Assembly: GCF_025370935.1 (NCBI RefSeq)
Contig: NC_133477.1
Span: 20,203,609-20,267,608 of the forward strand
Reading direction: 5' to 3'
Origin: Choristoneura fumiferana
Lineage: Eukaryota; Arthropoda; Insecta; Lepidoptera; Tortricidae
DNA length: 64,000 nucleotides
The position numbers and the translations under genes were made by a program. The notes under the pieces were generated by a model. The model worked only from the letters and a program-made list of their open reading frames with translations, did no database searches and was not told the DNA's origin. Of the stretch, positions 53,661 to 64,000 are shown piece after piece (within the stretch, counting starts at the first letter, position 1; each line of letters starts with the position of its first letter).

Positions 53661-54182
53661 TTCAAGCTCGCGTGCTAGAAGCGATAACCGCGCGATTTCG
53701 ATTCGAACGCGCAATCAATTAAACTCTACTTCTGATTTAAAATTCGAAACGTTTGCATTTGATTTTCGATCAAGGTGAAACTAATTGTTGATTTTTGTAA
53801 GTCAATATTGTTTGTTTGGAATGATTTTGAGTTGACATCATCAGAAAAGTAGGTAGACAATTAGGTAATTAACTATTAGGAATTAAAAGGTGCTTGTATA
53901 ATTTAAATTCATATCATAAAAAGACGTGAAATACGAGTAGATGTGAAAAATTCAGAATAAAATGGTGTAACAAAATGGAGCAGCCTATAGCCAGCCAATC
54001 GTCAATTTTATTTGCCGATTTCCTTTTCAATATACTTTTTTTTTCTATCAAGCGCATCGTAGTAAATACATAGTGGTACCAGGTTAGCAGAATCTACGAA
54101 GAGTTGTTATAGCATACCGTTACACAGCGACACGAGTTTACGTGCTAGATACGCTATACCTAATATGATTGTGTGTGTACAG
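53661..54182. other. Intergenic or intronic stretch
   Basis: Single-copy looking AT-rich DNA to the right of the retrotransposon. No feature supported. Confidence 0.5.
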
Positions 54183-54303
54183 GTATCGTATCAAATGTAT
54201 TGAGCAGCGAGGCGAACCGGACAAAATATCAGTCAACTACCAGGCTCCCAGAGCCAATGAGAGCCACAAGTATGACATCATACAAGAACAAGAAGTAGCA
54301 TAG
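54183..54303 (+). CDS. Candidate terminal coding exon, unidentified
   Basis: Follows TGTGTGTGTACAG| and reads one base plus 39 codons to TAG: YRIKCIEQRGEPDKISVNYQ, then APRANESHKYDIIQEQEVA. The charged, balanced composition looks like the cytoplasmic or C-terminal tail of a protein. It would enter in phase 2. No upstream plus-strand exon was found in the 13 kb before it, so the rest of the gene is distant or the call is wrong. Confidence 0.35.
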
Positions 54304-54747
54304 AGTGCGATAAAACTATATGAGTTATACATAACACAACCGCATAGTTGTATGTTACGTTATAGTTCAATCAAACAAAAGTAAAGATATGCGGTTACTT
54401 AGAGTAGGTACTATACTAGGTACAGATTCGGTGAAATATATGAATAGGATTTTTTTGATCTCGAAAAAGTACTTAACATTAAACAAAAATACGTTTAAAC
54501 GATGAGTAGACACAACTGGCACAGGAAATACGAACACACCGACAGAACACCAAAAGTCAACTTCAAAGATGTTAAACTCCTACATCCCCAGAATTACTCA
54601 AACTTACTGGCCTAAGTAAAAAGCGTTCGAAATACATTGCTTAGTGGAATCATAATCATAACGAACATATCAGTGCCTTTGGCAACTCCGCAATAAAATG
54701 CTAGTAGTATAGCTTCTCATCTTGGCCTACATAAGAACCACTGCAGG

Positions 54748-54960
54748 ATAAGTCTCTTAGAATGAAAGGGCTCGGGCCGTTCTACAAACTCGGATTCAAT
54801 GCTGATTGGGAACACAAGACGACACATAAATGTAAATGCGGCTTTAGGCCTCAGATTTCCTTCCAAGTGTAATTTGCACATTTCCGAAAACTTCAAAGGT
54901 TCAGGTTCGAACCCACGAACTACTACTGCTTGAGATATCATAGGTGAAACCAAGAGGCTA
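54748..54960 (-). mobile_element. tRNA-derived SINE, antisense
   Basis: Minus strand: GTGGGTTCGAACCTGAACC (B box), a body with GAAATGTGCAAATTACACTT, and a 3' part GTTCCCAATCAGCATTGAAT … GGCCCGAGCCCTTTCATTC. Same family as the split SINE at 20050/22610. Confidence 0.6.
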
Positions 54961-55359
54961 CCAGGACAGCATAGCTTAGCATTTTGTAATTAAAATCCTT
55001 CAAACGCTCGAATACCCTCAGTAGAGATTCTAAAGCAAATGCCGTGAGGTCCTGCGGCAGTGTTTAGGCTGAAATATGCTAAGTTCTGGAATCCTAGGAT
55101 GCCGGCTTGAATGTTTGACGTGTAAAGTTAGACTTTGCTGACAGTCTGCCTAAAATCAAGGTCTCATGATGACAATGAGACAAATGAGCGAGACCAAAAG
55201 GTTAGAAGGTACCATAAAAAAGATAGAGTGGAAAAAAACCGTGTCGCGGCGGAAAAAACATACTAATTTCAACTATCGGCATTTAGATGGCCAACTCGTT
55301 GAACTCGACCCAAATAATTTCCTACTAATCCTACAAATGTTATAAATGCGGTAGTTTGT

Positions 55360-55720
55360 ATGTATGTGTATGTATGTATCACGTGATTCACGTGTATGTG
55401 TGTTACTCCTTCACGCTAAAACGGTTCATTTGACGGATTTGGATGAAATTTAGTATGTGATTGATGTGTATGTCTGGAATTCAATTCAACACATAGGCTA
55501 CTTTTTATCCCGATATCCCCACGGGACCGGGATAAAATCTGAAATTTCAACCCCTGGGTTTAGTCATGTATGACATTTGACATGATTATTTTAAATGCAG
55601 CGTCGCAGTGACGACCACTATGTAATTTTAAGGAATTCCCACAGAAGTTCAGCAAGATCCCACAATTTAGACTTCTGGATTTGATGCGTGCGAAGCCGCG
55701 GGTAAGCTCTAGTTAGTTTA
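55360..55720 (-). repeat. Dispersed repeat, antisense GCCCGCGGCTTCG type
   Basis: CTTCACGCTAAAACGG, GGATTTGGATGAAATTTAGT, ACACATAGGCTACTTTTTAT, CCCGATATCCCCACGGGACC, ending GTGCGAAGCCGCGGGTAAGC. A small (GTAT)n run precedes it. A short fragment of the same repeat is at 56455-56515. Confidence 0.65.
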
Positions 55721-55929
55721 TAAAACGTTGCATACGTTGCACAACGGGTGGTAGTCTTAGCAAGAAGATTTAATTTTAATCCAACGAACCTCCGTAACTA
55801 GTCTTATCTCTATCAAAACAGTTTAAAAATACTAATTTTTAGAAACTTGTTTTTTACCAAAACTGGATTCATAATTCACTGTATCATTCTAAGTTCTTTT
55901 CGTTAGTTCTTTTAGTTGTAGCCGTTAAA

Positions 55930-56060
55930 AATCGTGCAAGTCTAAACTCGGCTTTTCGCTCTTGCACTCGGGATCGCATTCGCCATCTCTTTCTACCCTT
56001 CATCTTATCCCGTGTGACAGAAAGAAGTGCTGAAAACGATGGTGATTTGAATGCGTTAGG
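55930..56060 (+). repeat. Dispersed repeat fragment
   Basis: CATCTCTTTCTACCCTTCAT, then ATCCCGTGTGACAGAAAGAA and GTGCTGAAAACGATGG, a motif I associate with lepidopteran dispersed repeats. Confidence 0.4.
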
Positions 56061-56205
56061 GTTTACACAATAACGCTTCTGGTTTCTCTATTAGTTAATG
56101 TAGTTTATATTTTTGTTTGGTTAAAAAAATACAGATTAAGAACATCTACGTAAATTTGCCTACAATATAACTAGGATAACATAAAGCAGCAAGCATTTCA
56201 CTCAC

Positions 56206-59200
56206 CGAGGTCGTGCAGCCGTTGCTGAGCGTCCTTCTGGGACAAAGCTGCCAGGAGACCAGCGTCGCCGACTCTCTGGCGCGCCACCGCGATGCCCACG
56301 GGAATCGAACCTGGGGAATAAACATGTTACAAACAGCACCACACCAATATCAAACGACTAGTGTAAAAAAAGACAACGCTCTACAAAGTCGAAATTAGCA
56401 GTCTCTTTCCAAAGACCGATGTGCAATCTTTACGGCCGGGTACTGTACTCCTTTGTTGTTTTATTCCTTCACGCTAAAACGGCTGACCGAATTTGGATGA
56501 AATTTGGTATGTAGATAAATGAACGAACAGTGTTTATACAAGAATTTTGATGAAATAGTTTTGTTTACACTTTCCATAAATTGGATTGGCATAACGTATA
56601 GTTATATAGCTACTAACGAAATTAAGTAATTTCTTCATCATTCACCTTTTCTAACAAGAATATTATAGCGAACGCTTTTAAATAAACAGTTTGATGTTAT
56701 CACAAGTTTATCATTTTATTGCCTAAACGGCAAAACATATCAACGAATCAAACGCGCGAAACACATATACAAACACGGGAGGTGCGTAAGAGACGAGACG
56801 TCTGAGGGAGTGTGCACCTCCGAACACATCGCCATCTCGCATACTGTCATTCGCCCGGTACCAGGGTATTAGAAACGATAACGAGTCGAATTAGAATATT
56901 CTAATTCTAATGTATGAGTTGAAGCGCAAGAAAGACGCTGGTAGGCGAAATTTGAATACACGTTGGAATATCGTACTATGCGATTGTTTTGTAATTTCGT
57001 AAACAACTACTGCAACTGGTTTGGTTGTTTGAATGGTATTCTGCGACTAAATCAAGAACGATTTTGGCTCATTTACCTAATGTGCTTGTTAATACCTACC
57101 TACTATCTTACATTAGTGAATATTGATGACATCAATAGTTTCTTGTTTCCGATTCAATAAAATTGTCAATATAAATCGGGAATCTACGTGATGAGAAAGT
57201 TTCCAAAAAGTTGGGAGGAGAAAGTTCTAGGAAATTTCTGGAATTTTTCATAAGCAATATAAGAAATTTAAATTTAAGAAACGGAAAAGTTTCAATCCCC
57301 ATACAAAAATTGTGAGAAGTTTAATAAATTTTCCTATTTTTTTTTTAATAGCCTATATAGTGTCCCACTGCTGGGCAAAGGCCTCCCCTTTCTCCTTCCA
57401 CTCTGGCCTGGCTTCGGCAAAATGTTGCCAGTCCGGCTGGAATCGCTCCAAATCGTCCCGCCACCTTCTTTTAGGCCTACCTCTGCTCCGATTTTCCTAT
57501 AAGTATCAAAAATTCCGCTATTTTGGAAAGTTTCCTTTGGCACATCAGTAGTCACACTACTATAAATCCATCGTCCTTTATTTAGTATCGTGGCAATTTG
57601 AACGCTACCTCTACCAACAATCACGTAAGCCCAGTAACTTTTCATTTTGCGTGCAGTATAAAGACTTGTATTTATTTACTCAAGATACTAATAAATACAC
57701 ATTAAAATACACGTTAAAATCCCCCTACAAATCAGAAACAACACAATTCTGTAAGTATGTATGTCGTTTATTTATCTCGAGTCTAACTCACTCAACGCTG
57801 TGGAGGATTGGTCGCAGTCATAATCGAACTTAGCTTAGTCACCGGACTGCTGTTACTAGGAAAACATAAACAAACCATTCCGATTCGTTGTCTGTCATCC
57901 GGGCCTTGCCTGTTGCTCCCTAGACATCGGATTCCCACATAATGTCTCAACGCACACGTAGCTGCTGCCTCATCTGCTCAACCTTTCGACTGCTGCTACC
58001 AGGAACACATAAAATTCACGTACCGTTATTAAGCGAGGCGGGTATAGCGTGTGCAGGCTCTGGCTTGGTGCCGGGAGAAGCTTGTTCCAACTTCACGGCA
58101 ACCAGTTCTGACATATGGACGTGTTGTGGCTCCCTCTTCACTTGGACTTGGACGTTTTGGCCGGCCACCCCGAGCCATGTCACTGGGTTAGTGCGGCTGC
58201 AACCGCTGTCCGAGTGGACCATCTGGAAAAGAAACTAAGTGAGCTATTGGAAATGACTAAGAAAACCTAATCCGCCGTTCATGATAAAATTGATAAATGA
58301 TGTTTTCTCAAAAATTTCCGTAAAAGTTGACATTATTCTTTACATATCAGAAGGTGAAGTGCATAGTTTATGGTCAGCGAAAAATTAAAAAGTTAAAAAG
58401 ATTGCAGGCGCGCTAGCTCGACAATAATGAATTAGCGCGCCTGCAATCAGTCACATTTTTTTTAAGTTAAAAAAGGCCATGGAAATGTTGGCACAAGTCG
58501 TATACAGCCAAGTCTAATGGCCGGTATCAGATATTTTGTTGGAACTCCGGACTTTTTCTATTGGGTCTGAAATAGCTTGTGGTGTTTTCGGTGGGAAAAT
58601 ACACCTGATTTAATGAAAAAAGGCGGGAAAGCATAAGAAAAATATTGGAATAAAATTAAATTTTATAATATATTTTGAGAAAAAGATTATTCTATTCCAG
58701 AATTATTCACCATTTTTGAGAAAAGCTTTATAGTAGTCTCGGCTGGAATAGCAATTGCTGGCTTCGTATTAGTTAAACGGACTCGCAAGCTCGTCCGTTT
58801 AATACTCATACTCAGCCAGCAATTGCCTACTTCCAGGCCACGACAATAATCTACTATTTCTAGTTTATTCTGAAGAATATCTTGTTGAGTACAGCGAAGT
58901 CAGGACATCACAACAAAGCTGGAGACTCACTTTTTTGGGCGAATTGGTAAGGCAAGTGTTGCAGGAGCGCTTGGCTTGCTCCGTCTTGATCGTCAGCGGT
59001 TGCATGACGCCGATGCCGTCTATGAGCTGACGTTGCTCACCAGGGCAGCAGAGGTTGTCAGAAAGGCACGGCTTGCTGAGTTTGGTGTCGTCCATTTTAT
59101 TCGGGTCCCTGAAATAAACAAGTGAATTCATATCCCACATTCCTTCCAACTTGTCTCTCTCTTCTCCATCGGTTTATCCGTAATCCGTAACTTAATGCTT

Positions 59201-60355
59201 GAGAGTGAGATGTAGAATGTTTTGGCAACGTTTTAGATTTGATCATGTCAATCGTAATCCACCCCATGCATTAGATATCAAACTTGACATGAATTACTGG
59301 AAATTGCATCGAGCCAAATAAAAATAAGTGAAGAATTTTCCCTGCTAATTCCTGAAGCGAGGGTTCCCACAACACGCAAGCGTAAAATAAAACAAATGTC
59401 GGTCCTAATGGCGAAATAAATGTACTTTCAAAATACAAACTAAGGATTCCCTGGTCAAACCCGATAAAGTCGAAATAATTGACTGTTGAAAAAAGAACAC
59501 TAATAGTACATTACTGCAGAGGCCATGAAGTAAGGGATTGATGGACGAGTTTGGGGTAGACGGCCGAGTCGTAGACGAGGCCGGATAAAACGAGTCCAGC
59601 AATCCCTGTTCTGGCCGAGGCTGTATAGTGACTCAAACAATGTGAGGAAATACTTCATCCATCCATCCATCCATCCATCCATCCATGCATCCATCCATCC
59701 TGTTTCTACAGCTGCGAGAACGACACAAACAACTTCATTAACTTTATCTGTGTGTTTCCTTCATTGTTACTTTAATCCTGTATACTCGTATCCCCGACGC
59801 AAAAAGAGGGTGTGTGCGTGCGTGCGTGCGTGCGTGCGTGTGTGTGCGTGTGTGTGTCACCGTAGCTCTTAAACGGGTGGACCGATTTGAATTCGGTTTT
59901 TTATTTGCAATCAAGTTTTCTAGCGATGGTTCTTAGACATGTTTCATCAACATCGGTTCACCCGTTTTTTAGATATTGAACTTTAAAGTGACAAAGTGGG
60001 TGTTTTCCTACTTTTTCTTGGTTAGGTTATATTTATGAATACTGAATCCAGAAGACATTGAATTGATGGGTTAATAATATAAAAACTTGCCTCCATACAA
60101 AAATTTATCACTGCTCTTTCTTGACCCCGTTTTCATTACGTACGATACGGAGGTATTAGGTTAGGTTAGGACATCATAAACAACTACTAACTTGTCTGCC
60201 AGCAAGAGTCGTTGCGAGCAGTTTAGCAGTTCGAGCTGCAACGGCGAGTTCGGCGGCGGCGTGGGCACGCCGAAAGTGGACAACGAAGTCGAGAAGAGGC
60301 TCTCGGTCGTCACTGCGGACAAAGTTCGGGTTAGCTGCTGCGCGGTTATGTTCTC
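56206..60355 (-). CDS. Minus-strand gene, four exons, possible transcriptional regulator
   Basis: Exons in transcription order: 60355-60192, 59108-58931, 58222-58024, 56310-56206. All have AG acceptors and GT donors, and the phases agree at every junction (2, 0, 1). The joined frame has no stop over 214 codons. Features: VPTPPPNSPLQLELLNCSQR (Pro-rich, SP/TP sites) in the first; a Cys-rich segment (CLSDNLCC, CNTCLTNSPKK) with MQPLTIKTEQ in the second; VQVQVKREPQ and VAVKLEQ in the third; SIPVGIAVARQRVGDAGLLA and SQKDAQQRLHDL in the fourth. IKTE, VKRE and VKLE fit the SUMO consensus (hydrophobic-K-x-E), common in transcription factors and co-regulators. Both ends are missing. I could not name it; an ecdysone-induced E93/Mblk-1-like factor is only a guess from memory. 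Confidence 0.8.
57338..57492 (-). mobile_element. LINE 3'-end fragment with poly-A
   Basis: Minus strand: RGRPKRRWRDDLERF, then WKEKGEAFAQQWDTI and stop, followed by a short A run (57338-57347). A 5'-truncated LINE in an intron of the minus-strand gene, same sense as the gene. Confidence 0.7.
58401..58449. repeat. Perfect 16-bp GC-rich hairpin
   Basis: GATTGCAGGCGCGCTA (58401-58416) and its exact inverse (58434-58449) with a 17-nt loop, in the intron between two exons of the minus-strand gene and flanked by A- and T-rich tracts. Confidence 0.8.
58731..58856. mobile_element. Fold-back MITE in the same intron
   Basis: TAGTAGTCTCGGCTGGAATA, GCAATTGCTGGC and TTAAACGGACTCGC pair with GCTCGTCCGTTTAA, GCCAGCAATTGC and ATAATCTACTA. 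The inner stem around CGCAAGCTCG is nearly closed. Confidence 0.7.
59652..59700 (+). repeat. (CATC)n microsatellite
   Basis: About eleven CATC units with one CATG. Confidence 0.95.
59795..60005 (+). repeat. Dispersed repeat with (GTGC/GT)n start, first copy
   Basis: After (GTGC)n/(GT)n at 59808-59858: CGTAGCTCTTAAACGGGTGG, ACCGATTTGAATTCGG, TCTAGCGATGGTTCTTAGAC, GTGACAAAGTGGGTGTTTTC. A second copy in the same direction is at 60885-61125. Confidence 0.7.
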
Positions 60356-60611
60356 CTGGTAATTTGGATTGAGAAATTATCGAAAAAAAGTAATGATATA
60401 TTTTAATTATTGTGCACTTTGACTTTTTCGAATATGATTCTAGTCGTAACTATGATGACAAGACAAGAAATAATTATAATAAATACTTTACTGATTTGTA
60501 ATATAACGTTTGTTCATAATAATAACTATGTAAGAAGATTCGGATTAACAAACATCTAATGGTATTAAAATCCCGAATTTAATTTCAAACTTTGAGGATT
60601 TTTTGAGAAGT

Positions 60612-60775
60612 TAATATCACTAGATGGCGTCTGTCTGTTTGACGTTACAGTCTGGCTTGGGATTGGCTCATTTAGTTATTCAACCAATCACGAACGTGAC
60701 GCAAATATCAAAGTTGTTATGTACCTCACGATGTCACGATACTAGCGCCAATTAGTCTGTCATAAAACCCTCATT
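60612..60775. mobile_element. MITE family 2
   Basis: ATCACTAGATGGCGTC … TTTGACGTTACAGTCTGGCT … ACTAGCGCCAATTAG … CATAAAACCCTCATT. Related to 23531-23675 and 8450-8598. Confidence 0.65.
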
Positions 60776-60884
60776 GATTAATTGATGATAGAGACCTTTA
60801 TTTATATTTGCAAATATTCATTTAGAGTTCCGTACAAAATCGTAAAAAGGAAAATGGACGGTAAAATTTTGGTGTCTCTGTTTT

Positions 60885-61125
60885 AACCCCCGACGCAAAA
60901 TGAGGGGTGTTATAAGTTTGATCGCTATTTACTTAAGTGTGTCTGTGACTGTCTGTGGCTCCGTAGCTCTTAAACGGGTAGACCGATTTGAATGCGGTTT
61001 GTTTTTATTTGAAATCAGGGTTTCTAGCGATGGTTCTTAGACATGTTTCATCAGAAACGGTTCAGCCGTTTTTGACATATTGAACTTTGATGTGACAAAG
61101 TCGGGGTTTTCCGACTTTTTGTTAG
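60885..61125 (+). repeat. Dispersed repeat, second copy
   Basis: CCCCGACGCAAAATGAGGGG, CGTAGCTCTTAAACGGGTAG, TCTAGCGATGGTTCTTAGAC, GTGACAAAGTCGGGGTTTTC. Direct repeat of 59795-60005 with the 60192-60355 exon between them. Confidence 0.7.
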
Positions 61126-62550
61126 TTAGGTTACCTATTATAAGAATAATGTATGGTATGGCATGCCTGTTGAGGCTGTTGACTCATGCGAGACAAGGTA
61201 TGAAATCTCGTAGTCACCTTGAGTCAAAATTTTCAAAGGAGAGTTCATTTAAATATTGTTAAGGTACGTAAATTACGTAACGCTGTTCACAGCAAAAAGG
61301 CTCAACTGTAGTAATGCCAACCTTTGTCGTTGGAAGAAACGTTTTACTTTTAGCGGCAAAAAAAGTGTTTGCGACTTATCTGTCAGACTTTTGAAGACTT
61401 TTGGATACAGTATCAAACCACTGAGTGATAAATATTCACGATTATTACCAACTTAAAAAAATGTTCAAGTGTCTAGCGCGATCGGGTTTAATACATAAGG
61501 CTTGGAGCTAATACATTATGCGAACTTGAGGGCCCGATAGAGACATGACCCTTATTATGTATTTACTTTTATAGCAACGCACTGAGTTAAGAATTTATTG
61601 AAATTGGGCAGCGTATATTATAGGCAGTGCGCGGAGTGAACATTTTAGAAGATATCTCGGAGAGCGAAAGCTAGAGGTTGGTATGTCTTCATCAGATGCA
61701 GATGCAACAACTCGCTGGTGTCACAACAACCATACATGTCATTAATGCCGCCAACCCGTTGGAAAATCGAAGAGCACTGGCAGAAGGGCTCTTAGTGCTT
61801 TATGTTTCCTTATTTGAACTACGGAGGGTTGCAGCGTCAGCTTTTGTCGCAGCCTAATCGACGACATCGCACGACTTTGTAGACTTTTCACGTTGGGTGT
61901 AGCGTTTAGAGATACGCTGCCGGCATGCCCATATAAGTACCTACTCGAACGTTCAAATTCCTGCAAAATTATGACAGTAGCGCTGATCGAAAGTCACAAA
62001 ATCGCATATAATGCATTACCGGCGCTAAGTCGTTAATTGGAGTTGGCAACAATAGGTTCAACCAATCAGGTGGCCCGGCGTAGTCCGTCAGCTACCTTCA
62101 CGGCTGTCGCCCGCGGCCGATACGGATCACGCATGCGCCAACACGCGTTCCGAAGTGTCAGAAAGATTTATGCTATTCAGATTCGGTGTAATTGGAGAAC
62201 GGATTGCTTTTGTTGTTGTAAAATTGGGGTCGAACTATAATGAATAACGCTTTAGACGCAACTTGAGGTTACGTATTCTTCTGGTGGGTTGTCTGTCGGT
62301 TAAGTCCATAGAACAGAACTAGTTTAAAGGAATAGAAATGTCATCCAGTGCATTTCCTTCGAGAACTGATGTAAGATGCCGATGCCACTTTTTCGTATTA
62401 TTTTGTAAGATTTGTTCAATTCGAAAACTTAGGCATTTGAATGAATTTCTGAATTTTCTAATTTCGGCTTAACCTACGAGTATCCAAATACCCATATCAT
62501 ATCCATGACATTATTGACAATAGATTTGATTGATTAGTTAGATAGATTAC
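61126..62550. other. Stretch upstream of the minus-strand gene's first mapped exon
   Basis: No exon could be tied to the gene. A GC-richer patch at 62050-62165 holds CCAATCAG and the NRF1-like ACGCATGCGCCA, so it could be promoter sequence, but nothing else supports this. Confidence 0.4.
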
Positions 62551-62554
62551 TTAG

Positions 62555-62885
62555 ATCTACACGCTCGATTTTAATGAAAATTTGCACTTTAAAGTTGAAT
62601 ATTTCGCAAAAAAATGAATCGAAAAATCGTCTTTGCAACCCCTAATGGTTTTTAAAGACCTATCCAACGATACCCCACACTATAGGGTTGGATGAGAAAA
62701 AAAAAATCACCCCCACTTTACGTTGACTTTTTTTTAGTTTTTTATTGTACCATTTTGTCGGCATAGTTTACATATATATCGTGCGTACAGCTTTCTAGCA
62801 TTGATAGTCCTGAGCAAAGCCGCGGACGGACAGAAAGACAGACAGACATGGCGAAACTATAAGGGTTCCGTTTTTGCCATTTTGG
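62555..62885 (+). repeat. Dispersed repeat, sense
   Basis: CTCGATTTTAATGAAAATTT, AAAGACCTATCCAACGATAC, then CAGACAGACATGGCGAAACT and AAGGGTTCCGTTTTTGCCA. Same family as the antisense copy 15285-15805. Confidence 0.6.
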
Positions 62886-63002
62886 CAAAATGAGGTGGCA
62901 AATGTGGCAATACTGGTAGTGTCTGGTAGTAAGCACTACGTGTGACATCACCAGTAGCGTTTGTAGTCTTTGGGTGACGTAGATCAAGTATCAAAATACT
63001 CT

Positions 63003-63110
63003 GGGCACATGTGCGCCGGCGCCGACCGCTGAGTGACACACGCTGCAATTAGCCCCCGCCGCGAGGCCCCCGCGAATAGATGTCGCGGCACAGACAAGGA
63101 GGTAGACCAT
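63003..63110. other. GC-rich block
   Basis: About 108 bp of high GC (GTGCGCCGGCGCCGACCGCT, then CCCCCGCCGCGAGGCCCCCG) in AT-rich DNA, abutting a MITE. The minus strand is open from an ATG at 63110 for 40 codons (MVYLLVCAATSI…), which may be chance in GC-rich DNA. Confidence 0.35.
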
Positions 63111-63112
63111 GC

Positions 63113-63544
63113 AATGAGGGCTATCGTTTTTTGTCTCACTAGATGGCGCACTGTTGCGTGAGGTTTTTAAGTATGGATTTCAAAGTCTGTTATTACGGGC
63201 GTGAAACAAAGTTTAGATTAAATCATATTTAATACACCTTAAACCGTACTATAAAAATATCGAGCATGCCACAGTGTTGCATAGTCCCCGTTTTGTTCAG
63301 AAAAAAAGGGAGGACAAAGATTTCCGAAAGACAAAACTGTCTCAAAACACAGACATTCATTGCCCCGGAACGCATAATTGCCATAATTAATTTCAGTCAA
63401 TGCAAAATATTCACAAAATTATTCTATTTTTATTTCTATTATTTACCCGCGTAGCTCACCCAAAAACTATGAGATTTGACATTTCGGAGACCTCACGCTA
63501 CACTAGCGCCTCTAGTGGGGAATTCATACGCGATAGCCCTCATT
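63113..63544 (+). mobile_element. MITE family 1
   Basis: About 432 bp with complete termini (AATGAGGGCTATCG … CGATAGCCCTCATT). Internal order is the same as the 13193 copy. Confidence 0.8.
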
Positions 63545-63674
63545 TCGATATTTTTTTATATACCTAATGCACAACTAGGTAGATATGTATTTTTTTTTCT
63601 AACAAAAATTATCTATGTGGACTTATTTAAGTAATAAATTTTGAAAATATACTGTGTAATGGAAGCAAAAAGAA

Positions 63675-63835
63675 CAAATCATCATCATTTCAGCCGTAGG
63701 ACGTCCACTGTTGGACTATAGTTGGACATAGGCCTCCCCATAGGGGGGAGGGGTTGCCAAATTTGCCAATACTCGCCACGATTGGCAGGCGGGTGGCGAG
63801 CGCAGTATTATAAGATGTAACCATCATTCTAATGC
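63675..63835 (-). mobile_element. LINE 3'-end fragment, antisense
   Basis: ATCATCATTTCAGCCGTAGG, ACGTCCACTGTTGGACTATA, ACATAGGCCTCCCCATAGGG, then GGCAGGCGGGTGGCGAGCGC. The family end is partly duplicated (GTTGGACTATAGTTGGACATA). Confidence 0.65.
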
Positions 63836-64000
63836 CGGCGCCTCGCGGCTTATGATAAAAATTAAAAAAAAAAACTAATTCAAAAATTAGAGTGCACGTT
63901 TTATTTCAGCGTTTTTCCCCAGTGGGTTCTTCCCCAGCGCAAAAAAGTGTGCGCGCGGTGGCGGGCTATAATTTTTTTTTTCTTAATAATTTTCGCAACA

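Noticed and set aside
59500..59872. Open frames with DAWMDGWMDG or IHPSIHPSIH repeats
   Set aside because: They are translations of the (CATC)n microsatellite.
1..64000. CRISPR arrays, operons, bacterial promoters or phage genes
   Set aside because: The sequence is insect nuclear DNA; no spaced direct-repeat array or densely packed ORFs exist.

Overview
The window is an AT-rich piece of an insect nuclear genome, most likely from a moth or butterfly. Three things point there. The intergenic DNA is packed with repeat types I know from Lepidoptera: LINE 3' ends with the antisense block CCACTGCTGGACATAGGCCT and a (TGA)n tail, tRNA-headed SINEs, and many short fold-back MITEs. Short (TTAGG)n tracts also occur. 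The genes are split into small exons by repeat-filled introns. Nothing suggests a prokaryote: there are no operons, rRNA genes or CRISPR arrays, and I found no convincing tRNA gene.

Layout. 1-9243 is copy A of a duplication of at least 9.2 kb that ends at an assembly gap (9244-9839). 10480-23948 holds a plus-strand gene made of many very small exons, almost all joined by phase-1 introns. One of its introns carries a 2.4 kb terminal-inverted-repeat DNA transposon inserted into a SINE. 24000-31900 is mostly repeats (two related SINE copies, LINE ends, MITEs) with a second gap (26505-26575). 31930-41117 is copy B of the duplication. 41120-50259 is repeat-rich intergenic or intronic DNA with one candidate minus-strand terminal exon. 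50260-53656 is a Ty3/Gypsy-type LTR retrotransposon on the minus strand with a 4-bp target duplication. A candidate plus-strand terminal exon lies at 54183-54303. 56206-60355 carries four well-supported exons of a minus-strand gene whose splice phases all agree. The end of the window is repeats.

The clearest unusual signal is in the LTRs of the Gypsy-type element. Just upstream of a TATATAAG box each LTR has three perfect three-unit heat-shock elements (alternating GAA/TTC), a further two-unit site, and GAGA-type CT tracts between them. That is the layout of an insect hsp promoter and predicts a heat- or stress-inducible transposon. The element is internally deleted: it keeps a gag-like region with two zinc knuckles, fused in frame to the tail of pol, and lacks protease, reverse transcriptase and the integrase core.

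Limits. Exons were called by eye from splice sites, phase and open frame. Neither multi-exon gene could be named with confidence, and both are probably incomplete at their 5' ends. The repeat families are described from memory of lepidopteran repeats, not from a database search. The duplication could be real or two haplotypes left in one scaffold.
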